A stretch of 64,000 nt of DNA, from contig NZ_KI912155.1 in NCBI RefSeq assembly GCF_000517125.1, forward strand, positions 3,088,034-3,152,033. Direction: 5' to 3'. The DNA is from Arthrobacter sp. MA-N2 (GTDB lineage: Bacteria; Actinomycetota; Actinomycetes; Actinomycetales; Micrococcaceae). The notes under the pieces are model-generated. The model saw nothing but the letters and a program-made list of their open reading frames with translations. It did not search any database and was not told the origin of the DNA. A program made the position numbers and the translations under genes. Each line of letters begins with the position of its first letter. Within the stretch, counting starts at the first letter, position 1. Shown here piece after piece: positions 1 to 8,862 of this stretch.

Positions 1-26
1 ATTTCGTGATCAAAGGCGAGTACTGA
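1..26 (+). pseudogene. 3' end of a paralogue of the 154-aa protein at 10883-11347 (cut by window edge)
   Basis: The first 26 bases encode FVIKGEY followed by TGA, identical in protein sequence to the last residues of the intact gene at 10883-11347, with one synonymous change (AAA for AAG). The match continues past the stop codon, so this is the end of a duplicated gene rather than chance. Whether the upstream copy is complete cannot be seen because it starts before the window. Confidence 0.75.
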
Positions 27-83
27 AGCCTGAAAACCGGTGGCAGGATACTGGCAACAGGGGTAAATGCATCATCGATGGAT
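1..83 (+). repeat. Direct repeat, copy 1 (partner at 11322-11406)
   Basis: About 83 bp covering the last codons of a gene and some 57 bp of its 3' flank match 11322-11406 with a few substitutions and a 1-bp indel. The similarity stops abruptly after this point. The pair brackets 11.3 kb of decayed genes plus the magnesium locus and points to a duplication that includes the gene at 10883-11347. Confidence 0.8.
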
Positions 84-262
84 GGTTCCGGCAGTATCAG
101 GTACGTCTGCAAGGACGACCGTCACCCGGGTCTCCTGGACTCCTGAGTCGGACGTGAAGGTTCCGATAAGGGAAAGTTCCCCGGCGACGCCCATTTCTTC
201 GTGGAGTTCGGCTTGAGCCGTCGCTAAGGGGTCGGCATTCACGGCGAAGCCGCGTGGCTTCG
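72..262 (-). pseudogene. NUDIX hydrolase remnant
   Basis: On the minus strand the last 60 or so codons read PRGFAVNADPLATAQAEL, then HEEMGVAGELSLIGTF and a VTVVLADVP strand. This resembles the core of a NUDIX domain (G-x5-E-x7-RE-x2-EE-x-G), here degraded to AEL-HEEMG. The expected N-terminal beta strands are absent, and the upstream codons in frame resemble no NUDIX N-terminus. The block appears to be a fragment fused to unrelated sequence. The family assignment is moderately secure from the motif; loss of function is inferred from the missing half. Confidence 0.45.
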
Positions 263-1173
263 CCGTGGTGGCCTCAAATTCTACGTCCTTGGCCCAAAGC
301 GTGAACAGCACGGACAGCCGCACCACGCCAATCAAAGTCACCATCTCGCGAGATGCCTCGCTCAAGGCCTTCTCACCATCGCCGGACTTCCCGGGCGACG
401 ACGGGAACGAGTGCGTCGCATTCGTCCCAGAGAACTTCTCCTGATGATGCCGTGGCCTCGACCCGATTGCGCTGACGAGCTCCCCTCCATGCTGCTGCCG
501 CCCCGGGAGCATGCCCGCCAAACGACGTTCTTCCGGTCTGGGGCAGGTGGCGTAGATCAATGGCTCCATCCCGGCGTTCGTCAATGAACGAGTGACCAGG
601 TGGATGCTGCGGAGCGGGAGTCTGTGTCGTTCAGAACCCAGGCCGTGAAGGTGATGACCTGCCCCGCCATTGCCGTGACCATACCGGCGCCCGATGGTTG
701 ATCCGCTGGTCGGCCTCGTTGCGGGACAGGGCGCCGGTAATTGTCCCGAACCGGCGTCGGCGTGCTGGCGCCGGAAACTAAGGGACTCAGCAAATGTCCA
801 GGAAGCATCCAGCGCGCCGATCCGCGCGGTTGAGTAATCGTGGACGGCGGACGACCTCCTGTCCCGTGTGCCCTTCGGCCCCTCCCGGAGGGCACACTTC
901 CTCCCCAAAGCTGCCGCAGGAAACCGTCGCCGGGGAAACGAAAGAAAGTTTTCGGAATACCGTCACACTCGGGCCCCTCGCCGCTATGCATCAGTGAATC
1001 CCGAGACGGGGAATCACTATGGGGAATCACTGAAGTGGACACGGCTGGCTGAAAGCGCCCTGGGCAAGTCAGCTTCGGCATCGAACTACTCGGAAGCATG
1101 ATCTCGAACGAAACAGGGACCGAATAGGCCAAAAGTGTCGATGTTCAACGCACCAAAACCTAAGGAGGAAACA
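263..1173. other. Non-coding or decayed region upstream of the surface protein
   Basis: No convincing gene is present. Open frames on both strands lack ribosome sites, have arginine- and serine-rich composition typical of out-of-frame high-GC DNA, and resemble no family. The region holds the hairpin repeat at 796-897. The last 40 bases before the next gene carry a strong Shine-Dalgarno sequence (AAGGAGGA, 1163-1170). Confidence 0.6.
796..897. repeat. Hairpin-containing repeat, copy A
   Basis: This block aligns end to end with 1894-1998. Both start GTCCAGGAAGC, share a GTAATCGT/ATAATCGT block, and end in a stable hairpin. Here the stem is GTGTGCCCT (866-874) pairing with AGGGCACAC (889-897). 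Similarity is roughly 65-70 percent by eye, and the stem bases change in a compensated way between copies. The two copies flank the surface-protein gene at 1174-1848. Confidence 0.6.
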
Positions 1174-1848
1174 ATGAGAACCAAACCGAGAATGACAAGC
1201 AAGATTGCCGCAACCACCCTTGCGGTTTCAGCCCTCATGGTGATGGGAACTGTAGGTGCCAATGCCTCGACTACAGCCCCCACGGTCAATGCTGCAAACA
1301 CGATTGCGCCAGGAGCAACGGGTGACGTCGGAGCTACGATTTTGAACGAATGGGGCACCGATGAGACAGGTACCGTAGCGCTCACTCTTACCGCGCCATC
1401 AAATTCGACCTTCAGCACCACCCAAGTGTGGGGTAGCAATTTTGTCCAGGGGGTGCAGTCCAACGCCTCCGCCCCGGTATTCACAAATTGCACCTTGTCG
1501 AACGGCAATAAAACCATGAAGTGCAGTGGGAAGATCACCATTCCAGCGGCTGGAAACAACAAGCTAAGCGGCGTTAAATTCACTACTTCTGTAACCGTCG
1601 ACCCCACCGCACCAGGAAACACGACTTTCACTGACGGTGCGTTCGTTATGACCAACAGCGCAGAACAGGACTCTTCGGGTGCCTCCATTATCAGTGGCGG
1701 TACGACAAATTTGCAGTACTCGACACCGCCAGTGGCGGCGGTCCCGATGGTTGACCCGACGGTCGGCCTCGGTGCCGGAGTCGTTATCGCCGGTGCGGGA
1801 GCCGCAGTGGCCCTGAACCGTCGTCGGCGTGTCGTCGCCGGAATCTAA
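1174..1848 (+). CDS. Secreted, membrane-anchored surface protein of unknown function
   Basis: The 224-aa product starts with a basic n-region (MRTKPRMTSKIAATT), a hydrophobic core and an Ala-rich cleavage site near ANAS, so it is exported by Sec. The mature part is Thr/Ser/Asn-rich with a predicted all-beta character and one Cys pair in NCTLSNGNKTMKCSG. The C-terminus has a glycine/alanine/valine-rich membrane segment followed by RRRR, an arrangement used to hold proteins at the actinobacterial cell surface. The start was chosen at 1174 because AAGGAGGA lies four bases upstream; an in-frame ATG at 1135 has no such site. No enzyme motif was recognised. The gene is intact although its surroundings are decayed, and its GC content is visibly lower than its neighbours. 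Confidence 0.8.
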   Translation: MRTKPRMTSKIAATTLAVSALMVMGTVGANASTTAPTVNAANTIAPGATGDVGATILNEWGTDETGTVALTLTAPSNSTFSTTQVWGSNFVQGVQSNASAPVFTNCTLSNGNKTMKCSGKITIPAAGNNKLSGVKFTTSVTVDPTAPGNTTFTDGAFVMTNSAEQDSSGASIISGGTTNLQYSTPPVAAVPMVDPTVGLGAGVVIAGAGAAVALNRRRRVVAGI

Positions 1849-1893
1849 CACGGTGCAGCTTAGCAAGCGCAGGCCCTCACGGGACTGAACAAC

Positions 1894-1998
1894 GTCCAGG
1901 AAGCCTCAGGCCGTCGGTCGGCACGGTGGAATAATCGTCGACCGCGGGTAAGTTCTCTCGGACTGCGTGCCCTCTGGCCCCGCTGCCGGAGGGCACGC
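1894..1998. repeat. Hairpin-containing repeat, copy B
   Basis: Second copy of the block at 796-897. The terminal stem GCGTGCCCTC (1965-1974) pairs perfectly with GAGGGCACGC (1989-1998), and a further GGC/GCC extends it inward to leave a six-base loop. There is no T-tract after it, so it is not a standard intrinsic terminator, although it lies about 120 bp past the stop codon of the surface protein. Confidence 0.6.
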
Positions 1999-2184
1999 GC
2001 GTACCCCCGCCGCGGGCACCGCTCTCCACGAGCCGGGCAGGCCACCGCTTTGTTCTCCCGCATTCTGAACGTCGGGATGGGCATCAAGCAGCTTCGGCGG
2101 GACAAGACAACGCTGGGCTATCAGCGCCATTTCACGTATGGAAAGCCCGTTCGAGCCGGTGCCCGGCAAGCCAACGGCGGCCCG

Positions 2185-2388
2185 GTATGTCACGTAGCGG
2201 ACCAGAGGGTGGACCCGAACAAGGCCACCGTCTGCGTCACGGACGCAGACGGTCGGCGTCCGGAAGACGCCCTGACCGAGGTGCTGCCCGCTTTCGAGGA
2301 TCCCGACGTCGGGGGTGTCCAGCTGGCCGTGTGCATCCGGAACCGCACCGCGAATTTCCTGCCCCGCCTCCAGGATTACCAGTTCTGA
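2185..2388 (+). pseudogene. Family 2 glycosyltransferase fragment
   Basis: The plus strand encodes CHVADQRVDP, then VCVTDADGR and VGGVQLAVCIRNR, ending QDYQF-stop. This is the part of a processive GT2 enzyme around the DxD-like DAD motif and the GVQ/RIRNR region. Members of the family are normally more than 400 aa; neither the N-terminal GT-A start nor the C-terminal QxxRW and membrane helices is present. The sequence breaks off at the codon after QF and joins the VIT remnant on the other strand, consistent with a rearrangement junction near 2390. Confidence 0.5.
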
Positions 2389-2424
2389 TCCCAGTACCCT
2401 CAGCCACGACTGCGAATCCAGTTG

Positions 2425-2995
2425 CTTAAGTGCAAGGGCACCCCCTACGACGACGCGGACAGTGGCCCGGGCCGGACGGCTGCCGCCGTGCTTCGCGCCC
2501 AGGACTCCGGTAAAGGCCAGGGCGAGCAGGACCACGGCGAACGTCAGCGGCACCCGCAGCTGCTGGGGGGACAACAGGATGGCCGCCAGCGGCAGCACTC
2601 CTCCCGCGGTGAAGGCGACCGCCGATGCCATGGCAGCATTCCAGGGACTGACCACTTCGTCAAAGCTCAGCCAGCTCAGCCTCCGGATTGTCCGTGAGCT
2701 CGGTTTTTTCCTTGTCGATCATGGCACGCTGGCTACTGACCGATACGTATTCTCCCAGCGCCATCGAAATGGCACCGCCCACGAGGACCGCGACGCCGGC
2801 AGTGAGAACCGGGGCAGTCACCGGAGTGGCCCTGGCGACACCCACGACGATCGCGGCCACGGAAACGATCCCGTCGTTCGAGCCCAGCACCCCGGCCCGA
2901 AGCCAGTTCAGCGTTCCGGCCAGGCCACCTTCGGGGCATGGGGTTCATCCGCATGCTGCCGCGGCGGGTCGGACGGCCTCTCCTCGTTTGACGTG
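2425..2995 (-). pseudogene. VIT1/CCC1-family metal transporter, internally deleted
   Basis: Two minus-strand pieces belong to one gene. The first (2660-2940) encodes TLNWLRAGVLGSNDGIVSV and the first helices up to DNPEAELAEL. The second (2426-2655) encodes VVSPWNAAMASAVAF and the last two helices ending VVVGGALAL. About 45 codons of the cytoplasmic metal-binding helices are missing between LAEL and DEVVSP, and the join shifts the frame. A second frame break lies near 2937, between HADEPHA and EGGLAGTLNW. The 3' end is also lost. Intact relatives move Fe2+ or Mn2+ across membranes; this copy cannot be functional. Confidence 0.75.
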
Positions 2996-3103
2996 TCCGA
3001 AGTCAACCACGGCGACCAACCCGGACCTGCCTCGGCCGTGTCGTGGTTACCCCGTTGGGTATACACGGGGAATCCCGGGCCATGAACATGTGCCGGGGTT
3101 GGG

Positions 3104-3760
3104 TCAGTGAACGAGCCCTGAGACGAGGTTTATGACCGTTGCAAGCACGATGGCGCCCAGAACGTAGGAGAGCAATGCCTGGCGGAGGGCCGTATAGCGG
3201 ATCTGGTCCGTTGTAAGGTTTGTGTCCGAGACCTGGAAGGTCATGCCGATGGTGAAGGAAAGGTAGGCAAAATCCATGTACCGGGGCGGCTTCTTCTCGT
3301 TGAAGTCCACACCATCGGCTTCCCTGTAGTAAATGGTTGCGTACCGTAGCGTGAAGAGCGTTTGCACTAGGAGCCAGGACAACGTGACGCTGCCCAGTGC
3401 CAGGGCAATGATGGCCGCCTTCAACCCGCCTTGGGCTGATCCGGCCTCCAGCAGGATCAGGGCGACCCCGCCGAAGCTGCCGATGGTGGCCGCGAGCACC
3501 AGCAGGTCTGAAACAACACGGCCGGGATCCTCACCCCTGGCGCGGGCGTGGGCTTCGGTGCCGGCAGCATCCAGGGTCCCGATGACAGACCAGACCCAGA
3601 TTAGGTAGGTCAGTGACGCGGTCGCCCATCCCAGCGCGGGGGCATAGGCCCAGGACATGAAATTCCCGACCGCAAGCGCTACGGCCAGCCCCACGCCAGC
3701 CATGGCGGTCAGGTGGATGCCCGAGCGGTGGACAGGAGGTTTGAAAGTAGAAATGCTCAT
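3104..3760 (-). CDS. DUF1345-family integral membrane protein
   Basis: The 218-aa protein has about six hydrophobic helices and matches the DUF1345 pattern: paired N-terminal helices, the block TLFTLRYATIYY, then a conserved segment DFAYLSFTIGMTFQVSDT before two final helices. Its function is unknown throughout the family. The ATG at 3760 opens MSISTFKPP; longer readings enter arginine-rich sequence without family similarity. It stands alone between two pseudogenes and appears intact. Confidence 0.85.
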   Translation of the reverse strand: MSISTFKPPVHRSGIHLTAMAGVGLAVALAVGNFMSWAYAPALGWATASLTYLIWVWSVIGTLDAAGTEAHARARGEDPGRVVSDLLVLAATIGSFGGVALILLEAGSAQGGLKAAIIALALGSVTLSWLLVQTLFTLRYATIYYREADGVDFNEKKPPRYMDFAYLSFTIGMTFQVSDTNLTTDQIRYTALRQALLSYVLGAIVLATVINLVSGLVH

Positions 3761-3946
3761 GGCCTGATCATGACACTCCGACCTCGATATGAAGGTGTGC
3801 CTGCTCTGTGCCGCCGCCGCCCTTCGGGACCGCGGCGGCCGTCGTAGCACGATGGCAGGTTCTGCTGGCCGTTTCCGGCGGTGGCGAGGATAATCCGGAC
3901 CACCGGCAACACCGGAAGTCCTCACCAGCGGACCAGAAGGAGCATC

Positions 3947-4760
3947 ATGACCAAACAAAGCTCACCTTCCAAAGGCACGGAACACCGCAAACCGGTAGTG
4001 AAATGGCTGGACGAACCACAAGGACCATCGCATGATCCGGGCCTTCAACAAGCCCGGCAACCAATCGCGCCGGCTTTTCGGTGAGTTCCTCGGGAACTTA
4101 CCTTCTGGTGTTGGCCGCGGCCGGCGCAGACGTGGTAAACACCGCCACGCACGGAGGCCTCGGGCACACGGCCATCACGATGACGCCGGCGTTGACGATC
4201 ATCGCCGTCGTTCTCTTCGTCGGCCCCGTTTCCGGGGCTCATCTGAACCCCGTCGTGACCTTGGCGTTCGCACTGCGTCGGGACTTTCCGTGCCCAAGAG
4301 TCCTGGCTATGTACTCGCCCAGGCTGCCGGAGCCATGCTCGCCTCCGCCACGCTCCTGGCCGAGTTTGGCCACAACGGCAAGGACGGAATGAAGGTTCCA
4401 GGCCCGGAATTCACCGACTTTCAGGCATTCACCGTGCAAGTCCTGCTGACCGCGGGGCTCGTCGGCACCGTCCTCGCCGTTGCCTCCGGGGCGCAGAACG
4501 TGGGCGCGCTGTCTGCATTCGGGATCGCCGCGTACATCGTCATGGCCGGCCTGTGGGGAGGCCCCGTCAGCGGAGCGTCAATGGACCCGATCAGGTCGTT
4601 CGGTCCTGACCTGACCACTGGAGATTTCAGCCGATCCTGGATCTACGCCACCGGCCCGGTCGCTGGCTCCGTCCTCGCAGCGGCCATAGCGCGTGTCCTG
4701 CGGGGCCGGGGCGGCCAGGCCGCCGCCGACGGGGCGGTGGTGCTTGCACCGGTCGCGGGT
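3947..4760 (+). pseudogene. Aquaporin/MIP-family channel with several frameshifts
   Basis: The start at 3947 has an AGAAGGAG site and reads MTKQSSPSKGTEHRKPVVKW with LDEPQGPS in frame 2. Reading then passes to frame 3 (QSRRLFGEFLG), to frame 1 (YLLVLAAAGADVVNT up to GAHLNPVVTLAFALRRDF), and back to frame 3 (KSPGYVLAQAAGAM to the C-terminus). All six helices of a MIP channel are recognisable. The half-helix motifs are HLNPV in place of NPA and SMDPIRS in place of SMNPARS. At least three frame breaks make it non-functional unless they are sequencing errors. It runs into unrelated sequence after about 4735. Confidence 0.75.
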
Positions 4761-4829
4761 TGCGTTGCCGGGGAGATGCCGAAGCCCGTGATCGGCAGAG
4801 TCGGGAAGGAAATGTTTCCTCCGGCCAGC

Positions 4830-5187
4830 GAGGTTGCTTGCTGCGTCTGGCGTCGCGAGCTGCTTGGTATGTGGCGTCATCATCGGCTTTACCGGCGTTG
4901 ATCAGGGAAGTTCTCGCGGCGTCGAACCCGTAGCCGTAGGTTTCCTTGCTCAACTTCGGGACATCCTGGCCGTTCAAAGCGCCCGAACGGTCGAGGTTTG
5001 CGTTGAAACTCAGCGCGGTACCACCCACATACACGACGGCACCAAGGACGAGTGCCGCCACGGCCAGAGCGGCGACGAGGACAATCCTGCGACGGCGGAC
5101 CCTGAGCTCCAGGTCACGTTCCAGGAGTTGCTCATACAGCGACGACGGTGGCTCGTTGTGGGGTTCAGCGATCGGGTGCTTTGTTTC
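4830..5187 (-). pseudogene. Truncated single-helix membrane protein downstream of the mgtE-like gene
   Basis: Directly after the stop of the mgtE-like gene, in the same frame, the minus strand encodes a charged N-terminus (LYEQLLERDLELRVRRRR), one membrane helix (IVLVAALAVAALVLGAVVY) and an outer part ending near QAARDARR. No ATG, GTG or TTG precedes the conserved part, so the start is uncertain. After about 4840 the frame runs antisense into the aquaporin remnant, so the 3' end has been lost. It was probably the third gene of the magnesium operon. The family is not recognised. Confidence 0.45.
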
Positions 5188-6486
5188 CTAGTGGCCGGTG
5201 CGTGTTTCGGACTCGACGTGGTTGCTGCCGGTAGCTGCGCGGTTGTGTTCGCGGCGGGCCCAGTCGTCCGGGATCGCCGCTTCGAGGGCGTCGTCAACGG
5301 TGATAACGCCGAGAATCCGGCGTTCGGCATCCAGTACGGGGAGGGTGAGCAGGTTGAAGTCGGCCATCGTGGTGGTAACTTCGATGATGTCATCGCCGGG
5401 TTGTGCGCTGACAGGTTCGGGGTCGGCCACCTCGCCAAGGGTCTTGCTCGGGCTGGATTGCAGAGCCTGGACCAGGCCGATGACGCCTGCGAGTGTTCCG
5501 TCCGGGTGGAGGGAATAGATAGTTGTCAGTGCTTCCGGCTGTTGGGCGGTGGCAGTTCGGACACTGTTGATCGCCTCCGCGACGGTGGTGGTTGAGGGAA
5601 GGGCCGTGTAGTCGGTTCCCATCAGTCCGCCGGCCGTTGCGTCATGGTAGCCAAGGAGCGCCATGACTTTGGCGTGCTGGGTTGGCGGCAGGAGGGCAAG
5701 GATCGCTTTGCGACGTTCCTGGGGCAGGTCCATGACAGCATCTGCGGCATCGTCGGCGCGCATGTGGGCCAATACGTCCGCGACTTCCTGGTCACTGCGG
5801 TCCTTCAAGATCCGCGACTGGCGGTCGTCATCGAGCTCTTCAAAGACATCCGCCTCAAGCTCGGGATCCTTATGTACCTGTGCCAGGAGTTCGTGCTGTT
5901 CTTTGTCAGAGGAGTCTTCAATGAGGTCAGCGATCTGGGCCGGCTTCATCTTGCGGAAGCGTGCAGAATCCGAGCGCACCTTGCTGGAGTCCTTGTGGCC
6001 GATGAGGGGCAGGAACTGGTTCCAGTCGCGGGAGGCGTGGGGTTTGTGGCTGCGCTCGGTCCGGAACCACCGGGGCTTGTGGACGTCGAGTCCGGTGGCC
6101 TCCCAAGTGTCTGCGTTCTGGGTGAGTTCGATGTCGTAGGCCTTGACCATGATGGTGCGTTCGATGTCGATGAGCCGGTGTCCGAGGACGTCTTCCTGGA
6201 GCAGGACTTCGCCTTCGCGCCGGCTGAAGGGGCGCAGGTCCAGCTTGGTGGTGCGCAGCCGGACGCCGTCAGCCTCGATGCCTGCCACGTCCTCGACTGT
6301 CGTGAAGATCTGGGTGTTGCCCACACTGACGACCAGACCGCTGAGTGTGGGGTAGACCCCGTCGCGAAGACGGACGATCACGTCGGCAAGGACGCCGATC
6401 TGGTTGCCGTTGGAGTCGAGGACGGGCTGGCGCAGGAGGGTTGAAAGCATGAAGCGCGGTGCGCTGGAAGTGCCGCTGGTGCTCAT
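5188..6486 (-). CDS. MgtE-like Mg2+ sensor protein without membrane domain (MgtE N domain plus CBS pair)
   Basis: This 432-aa soluble protein begins with a PRC-barrel-like region (FMLSTLLRQPVLDSNGNQIG, residues about 12-90). An MgtE N-terminal superhelical domain follows, with the repeats LIEDSSDKEQHELLAQV and MRADDAADAVMDLPQERR (about 170-300), then a CBS pair (about 300-410). The five-helix MgtE pore is entirely absent. In MgtE the N and CBS domains bind intracellular Mg2+ and gate the pore. Here they lie 63 bp downstream of an NRAMP-related transporter on the same transcript, behind an M-box, so the protein probably senses Mg2+ for that transporter (inference). A GAAAGG site precedes the ATG. 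Confidence 0.85.
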   Translation of the reverse strand: MSTSGTSSAPRFMLSTLLRQPVLDSNGNQIGVLADVIVRLRDGVYPTLSGLVVSVGNTQIFTTVEDVAGIEADGVRLRTTKLDLRPFSRREGEVLLQEDVLGHRLIDIERTIMVKAYDIELTQNADTWEATGLDVHKPRWFRTERSHKPHASRDWNQFLPLIGHKDSSKVRSDSARFRKMKPAQIADLIEDSSDKEQHELLAQVHKDPELEADVFEELDDDRQSRILKDRSDQEVADVLAHMRADDAADAVMDLPQERRKAILALLPPTQHAKVMALLGYHDATAGGLMGTDYTALPSTTTVAEAINSVRTATAQQPEALTTIYSLHPDGTLAGVIGLVQALQSSPSKTLGEVADPEPVSAQPGDDIIEVTTTMADFNLLTLPVLDAERRILGVITVDDALEAAIPDDWARREHNRAATGSNHVESETRTGH

Positions 6487-6549
6487 CGGTGGGAGCCTTT
6501 CGGGAGAAGGGGATTGACGGGCCTGTTGTGGAATCTACGCCTTGGGCGT

Positions 6550-8223
6550 TCAGCCGCCAATAGCCAGCTGAACCACACGGACAATGACCAGGATCATCGC
6601 GATGAGGAGGTAGGCGCGCAGGACCGTGAGCCCGGCCCTGCGCGCTGTGGACACTTTCGGTGCCTCGAGTAGCGTCAACGGGGGCATCCTCCATTCGCGG
6701 CGCTCGGAGTGGCTGACGGCCTCGCGGGCGGGACCGGGACGGAAGGCACGATAGATCACGTAGGCGATGCAGCCGAGCAGGCATGCACCTGCGCCGATGA
6801 AGATAATCGCGACAATGGTTCCTCCTGTCATGTCCGGGAACAGCACGCTGGAAGTCAGGACCAGGGAAAGGATCACGAGGATCCCAATGATGAACGCGGT
6901 GAAAATGTTCAGGAATTTGCCATTGACCCATGGCCCGAGCACTTGCTTGTCGTTACACAGCAACAGCAGGAACACGGTGGCGGACGGCAGCAGCACACCG
7001 GCAAGCACCTGGACCCCGACGGTGAGCAGGCCAAGTGGCGCTCCCGGAATCAGAACGACGATGGCCGAGATCAGCAGGATGCCGGCGAAGACAGCGTAGA
7101 AACCCTTGGCATCGGAGAACTTGCGGTGCAGAGAGTGTTTCAGACCAAGGACATCACCGAGCGCATACGAAGTGGACAGACCAACGGCGGCGGCGCCGAT
7201 GATCGAAGCATCAATCAGCGCGACGGCGAAGAGCACGCCGGCGGTCTTTCCAACATACTTGCCCAGGCCCTCAGCCACGCCTCCGGCGTCGGTGAAGTTT
7301 CCAAACTCAGGCTGGCCGGCGAACGTCGCGGTTGTGAATCCCATGATCGCCCCCGCGCCGACAATGACGATGGCGATACCGATCCAAAGATCAGCCTTTT
7401 CGTAGTTGATGAAACGCGGAGTGATGCGCTTGTCAATCAAGTAGGACTGCTGGAAGAACAGCTGCCAGGGCGCAATGGTGGTGCCGACGATTCCGATGAT
7501 GAGCAGCGTGACTGTTGACAGATCCGAACCAGCAGGAACACCGGGCACCACGAAGTCATGAGCCATCTGGCCCAGGCCCGGGTGCACCATCACGATGATC
7601 GGAACCAGCAACAGGGACCCTGCCACGAGGATCATGCAGACACGTTCGAAACGCTTGAAGGACCCCGTGGAAGCTGCCCCGATGATGACGGCGGCCGCTA
7701 CGAGAACGCCGACGACTTTCGGGATGCCCAGATAGTCAAGGCCGAGGCTGATACCGATAAATTCCGTCACGATAGTCAGAGCGTTCAAGATGAACAAGTC
7801 GATCACGCTGAACGCGCCCCAGAACTTGCCGAACCGTTCCAGAATGAGGCGTGCGTGCCCAACGCCTGTGACGACGCCGAGCCTGAGCACCATTTCCTGG
7901 TTGACATAGAGAACAGGAACCAGCAGCAGGAGCGTCCACAGGAGGGACGTGCCGTAGTTCTGGCCGGCCTGAGTGTAGGTGCCGAACGCTCCGGCGTCGT
8001 TGTCTCCGACCATCACGATGAGGCCGGGACCGACGACGGCCAGGAGAGTCTTCAGTTTGGCCTTCCAACCGCTGCCGGAACCTTCCTGATCCATCTTGAT
8101 GGTGCCGAAGGCGCCCTTGATGTCGCCGATGTGCGCGCTATCAAGGGATGCCGGTGCTTTGTGTGCCGCAGGCACTGTGGGCTGCGGACCCGTGGGGATG
8201 CTCGTGGGGGTGCTCGTGGGCAT
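6550..8223 (-). CDS. NRAMP-related divalent metal transporter, probable Mg2+ importer (NRMT type)
   Basis: This 557-aa protein has 11-12 membrane helices with the SLC11 fold. Helix 1 reads GDNDAGAFGTYTQAGQNYG where classical NRAMPs have DPGN, and helix 6 reads TTIAPWQLFFQQ where they have MPH. Loss of the methionine ligand is the hallmark of the NRAMP-related Mg2+ transporters described from Eggerthella lenta, which accept hydrated, hard ions. The M-box upstream and the MgtE sensor gene downstream support Mg2+ as substrate. The start at 8223 was preferred over 8265 because GGAAGG lies seven bases before it. A C-terminal extra helix (LLIAMILVIVRVVQLAIGG) follows a cytoplasmic linker. The precise substrate is inferred. 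Confidence 0.88.
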   Translation of the reverse strand: MPTSTPTSIPTGPQPTVPAAHKAPASLDSAHIGDIKGAFGTIKMDQEGSGSGWKAKLKTLLAVVGPGLIVMVGDNDAGAFGTYTQAGQNYGTSLLWTLLLLVPVLYVNQEMVLRLGVVTGVGHARLILERFGKFWGAFSVIDLFILNALTIVTEFIGISLGLDYLGIPKVVGVLVAAAVIIGAASTGSFKRFERVCMILVAGSLLLVPIIVMVHPGLGQMAHDFVVPGVPAGSDLSTVTLLIIGIVGTTIAPWQLFFQQSYLIDKRITPRFINYEKADLWIGIAIVIVGAGAIMGFTTATFAGQPEFGNFTDAGGVAEGLGKYVGKTAGVLFAVALIDASIIGAAAVGLSTSYALGDVLGLKHSLHRKFSDAKGFYAVFAGILLISAIVVLIPGAPLGLLTVGVQVLAGVLLPSATVFLLLLCNDKQVLGPWVNGKFLNIFTAFIIGILVILSLVLTSSVLFPDMTGGTIVAIIFIGAGACLLGCIAYVIYRAFRPGPAREAVSHSERREWRMPPLTLLEAPKVSTARRAGLTVLRAYLLIAMILVIVRVVQLAIGG

Positions 8224-8480
8224 GGGGTGTCCTTCCCGGGACATGAAGACATCCACCCGTGGCATGCGGAGTGCACTGCCCTCGTGGCAGCCGGGTGGAG
8301 TCGCGGGCGACTAGTGGGGGGAACCAGGCGCGGGCTCAAGCCGCGTCAGAAGCTGGATTCAGTGCCGCGCCGAGGCGGCACCGTTGGATCGTTTATGATC
8401 ATCACTCATACGGTGACCACCTCCAATCGGCGCTCTGCACAGCCAGGGAGGAGGCCGGGCATCCCACCCGGCGGTTGCCC

Positions 8481-8645
8481 CTCCTCGTAAGACCTTTGGC
8501 ACTTCGCGGCGTGAACCCGGCGTTCCGGGAGCCAATCGGGGCCACCCCTTAATGCCGGGGCGGCCTGTCCTGACCCGGGGCGTCTCTCGACGTTGGGGGT
8601 CGCTGGCATGTTTCCGCGAAGGAGCCTCAGCTAACGAACGGCACC
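8481..8645 (-). promoter_or_regulatory. M-box (ykoK leader) Mg2+ riboswitch
   Basis: Read on the minus strand, the leader opens CGTTAGCTGAGGCTCC (8636-8621), matching the invariant GTTAGGTGAGGCTCC of M-boxes. It continues with a GCCAGCGACCCC block, the loop AACGTCGAGAGACGCC, and GGGTCAGGACAG. It closes with GAAGTGCCAAAGGTCTTACG (8503-8484), the counterpart of AGUGCUAAAGCUCUACG in the B. subtilis mgtE leader. A GC-rich hairpin (8446-8486) overlaps the last bases and could be the alternative expression structure. It has no U-tract, so the output may be Rho-dependent or translational. The controlled genes are the NRAMP-related transporter and the MgtE-like protein. Confidence 0.88.
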
Positions 8646-8862
8646 TTGCACTCCGATGGTAGAGCACAGGCCAACTCTTGACAAACCGCTTTCCCCGTTT
8701 GTTCCGTGGCTTAAAAACATGCCTTTCGCCGCGCACACGGTCTAGACGATGTGACTGAATTCACCCGTTGGACAAGAAAAGCGCACCCTCTGTCGGGCCT
8801 CGGACGTCATGCCATCGATCGCCCGGGTGGGTACCGCGGCGGGCCTCTCCCGCGTTCCAAAT

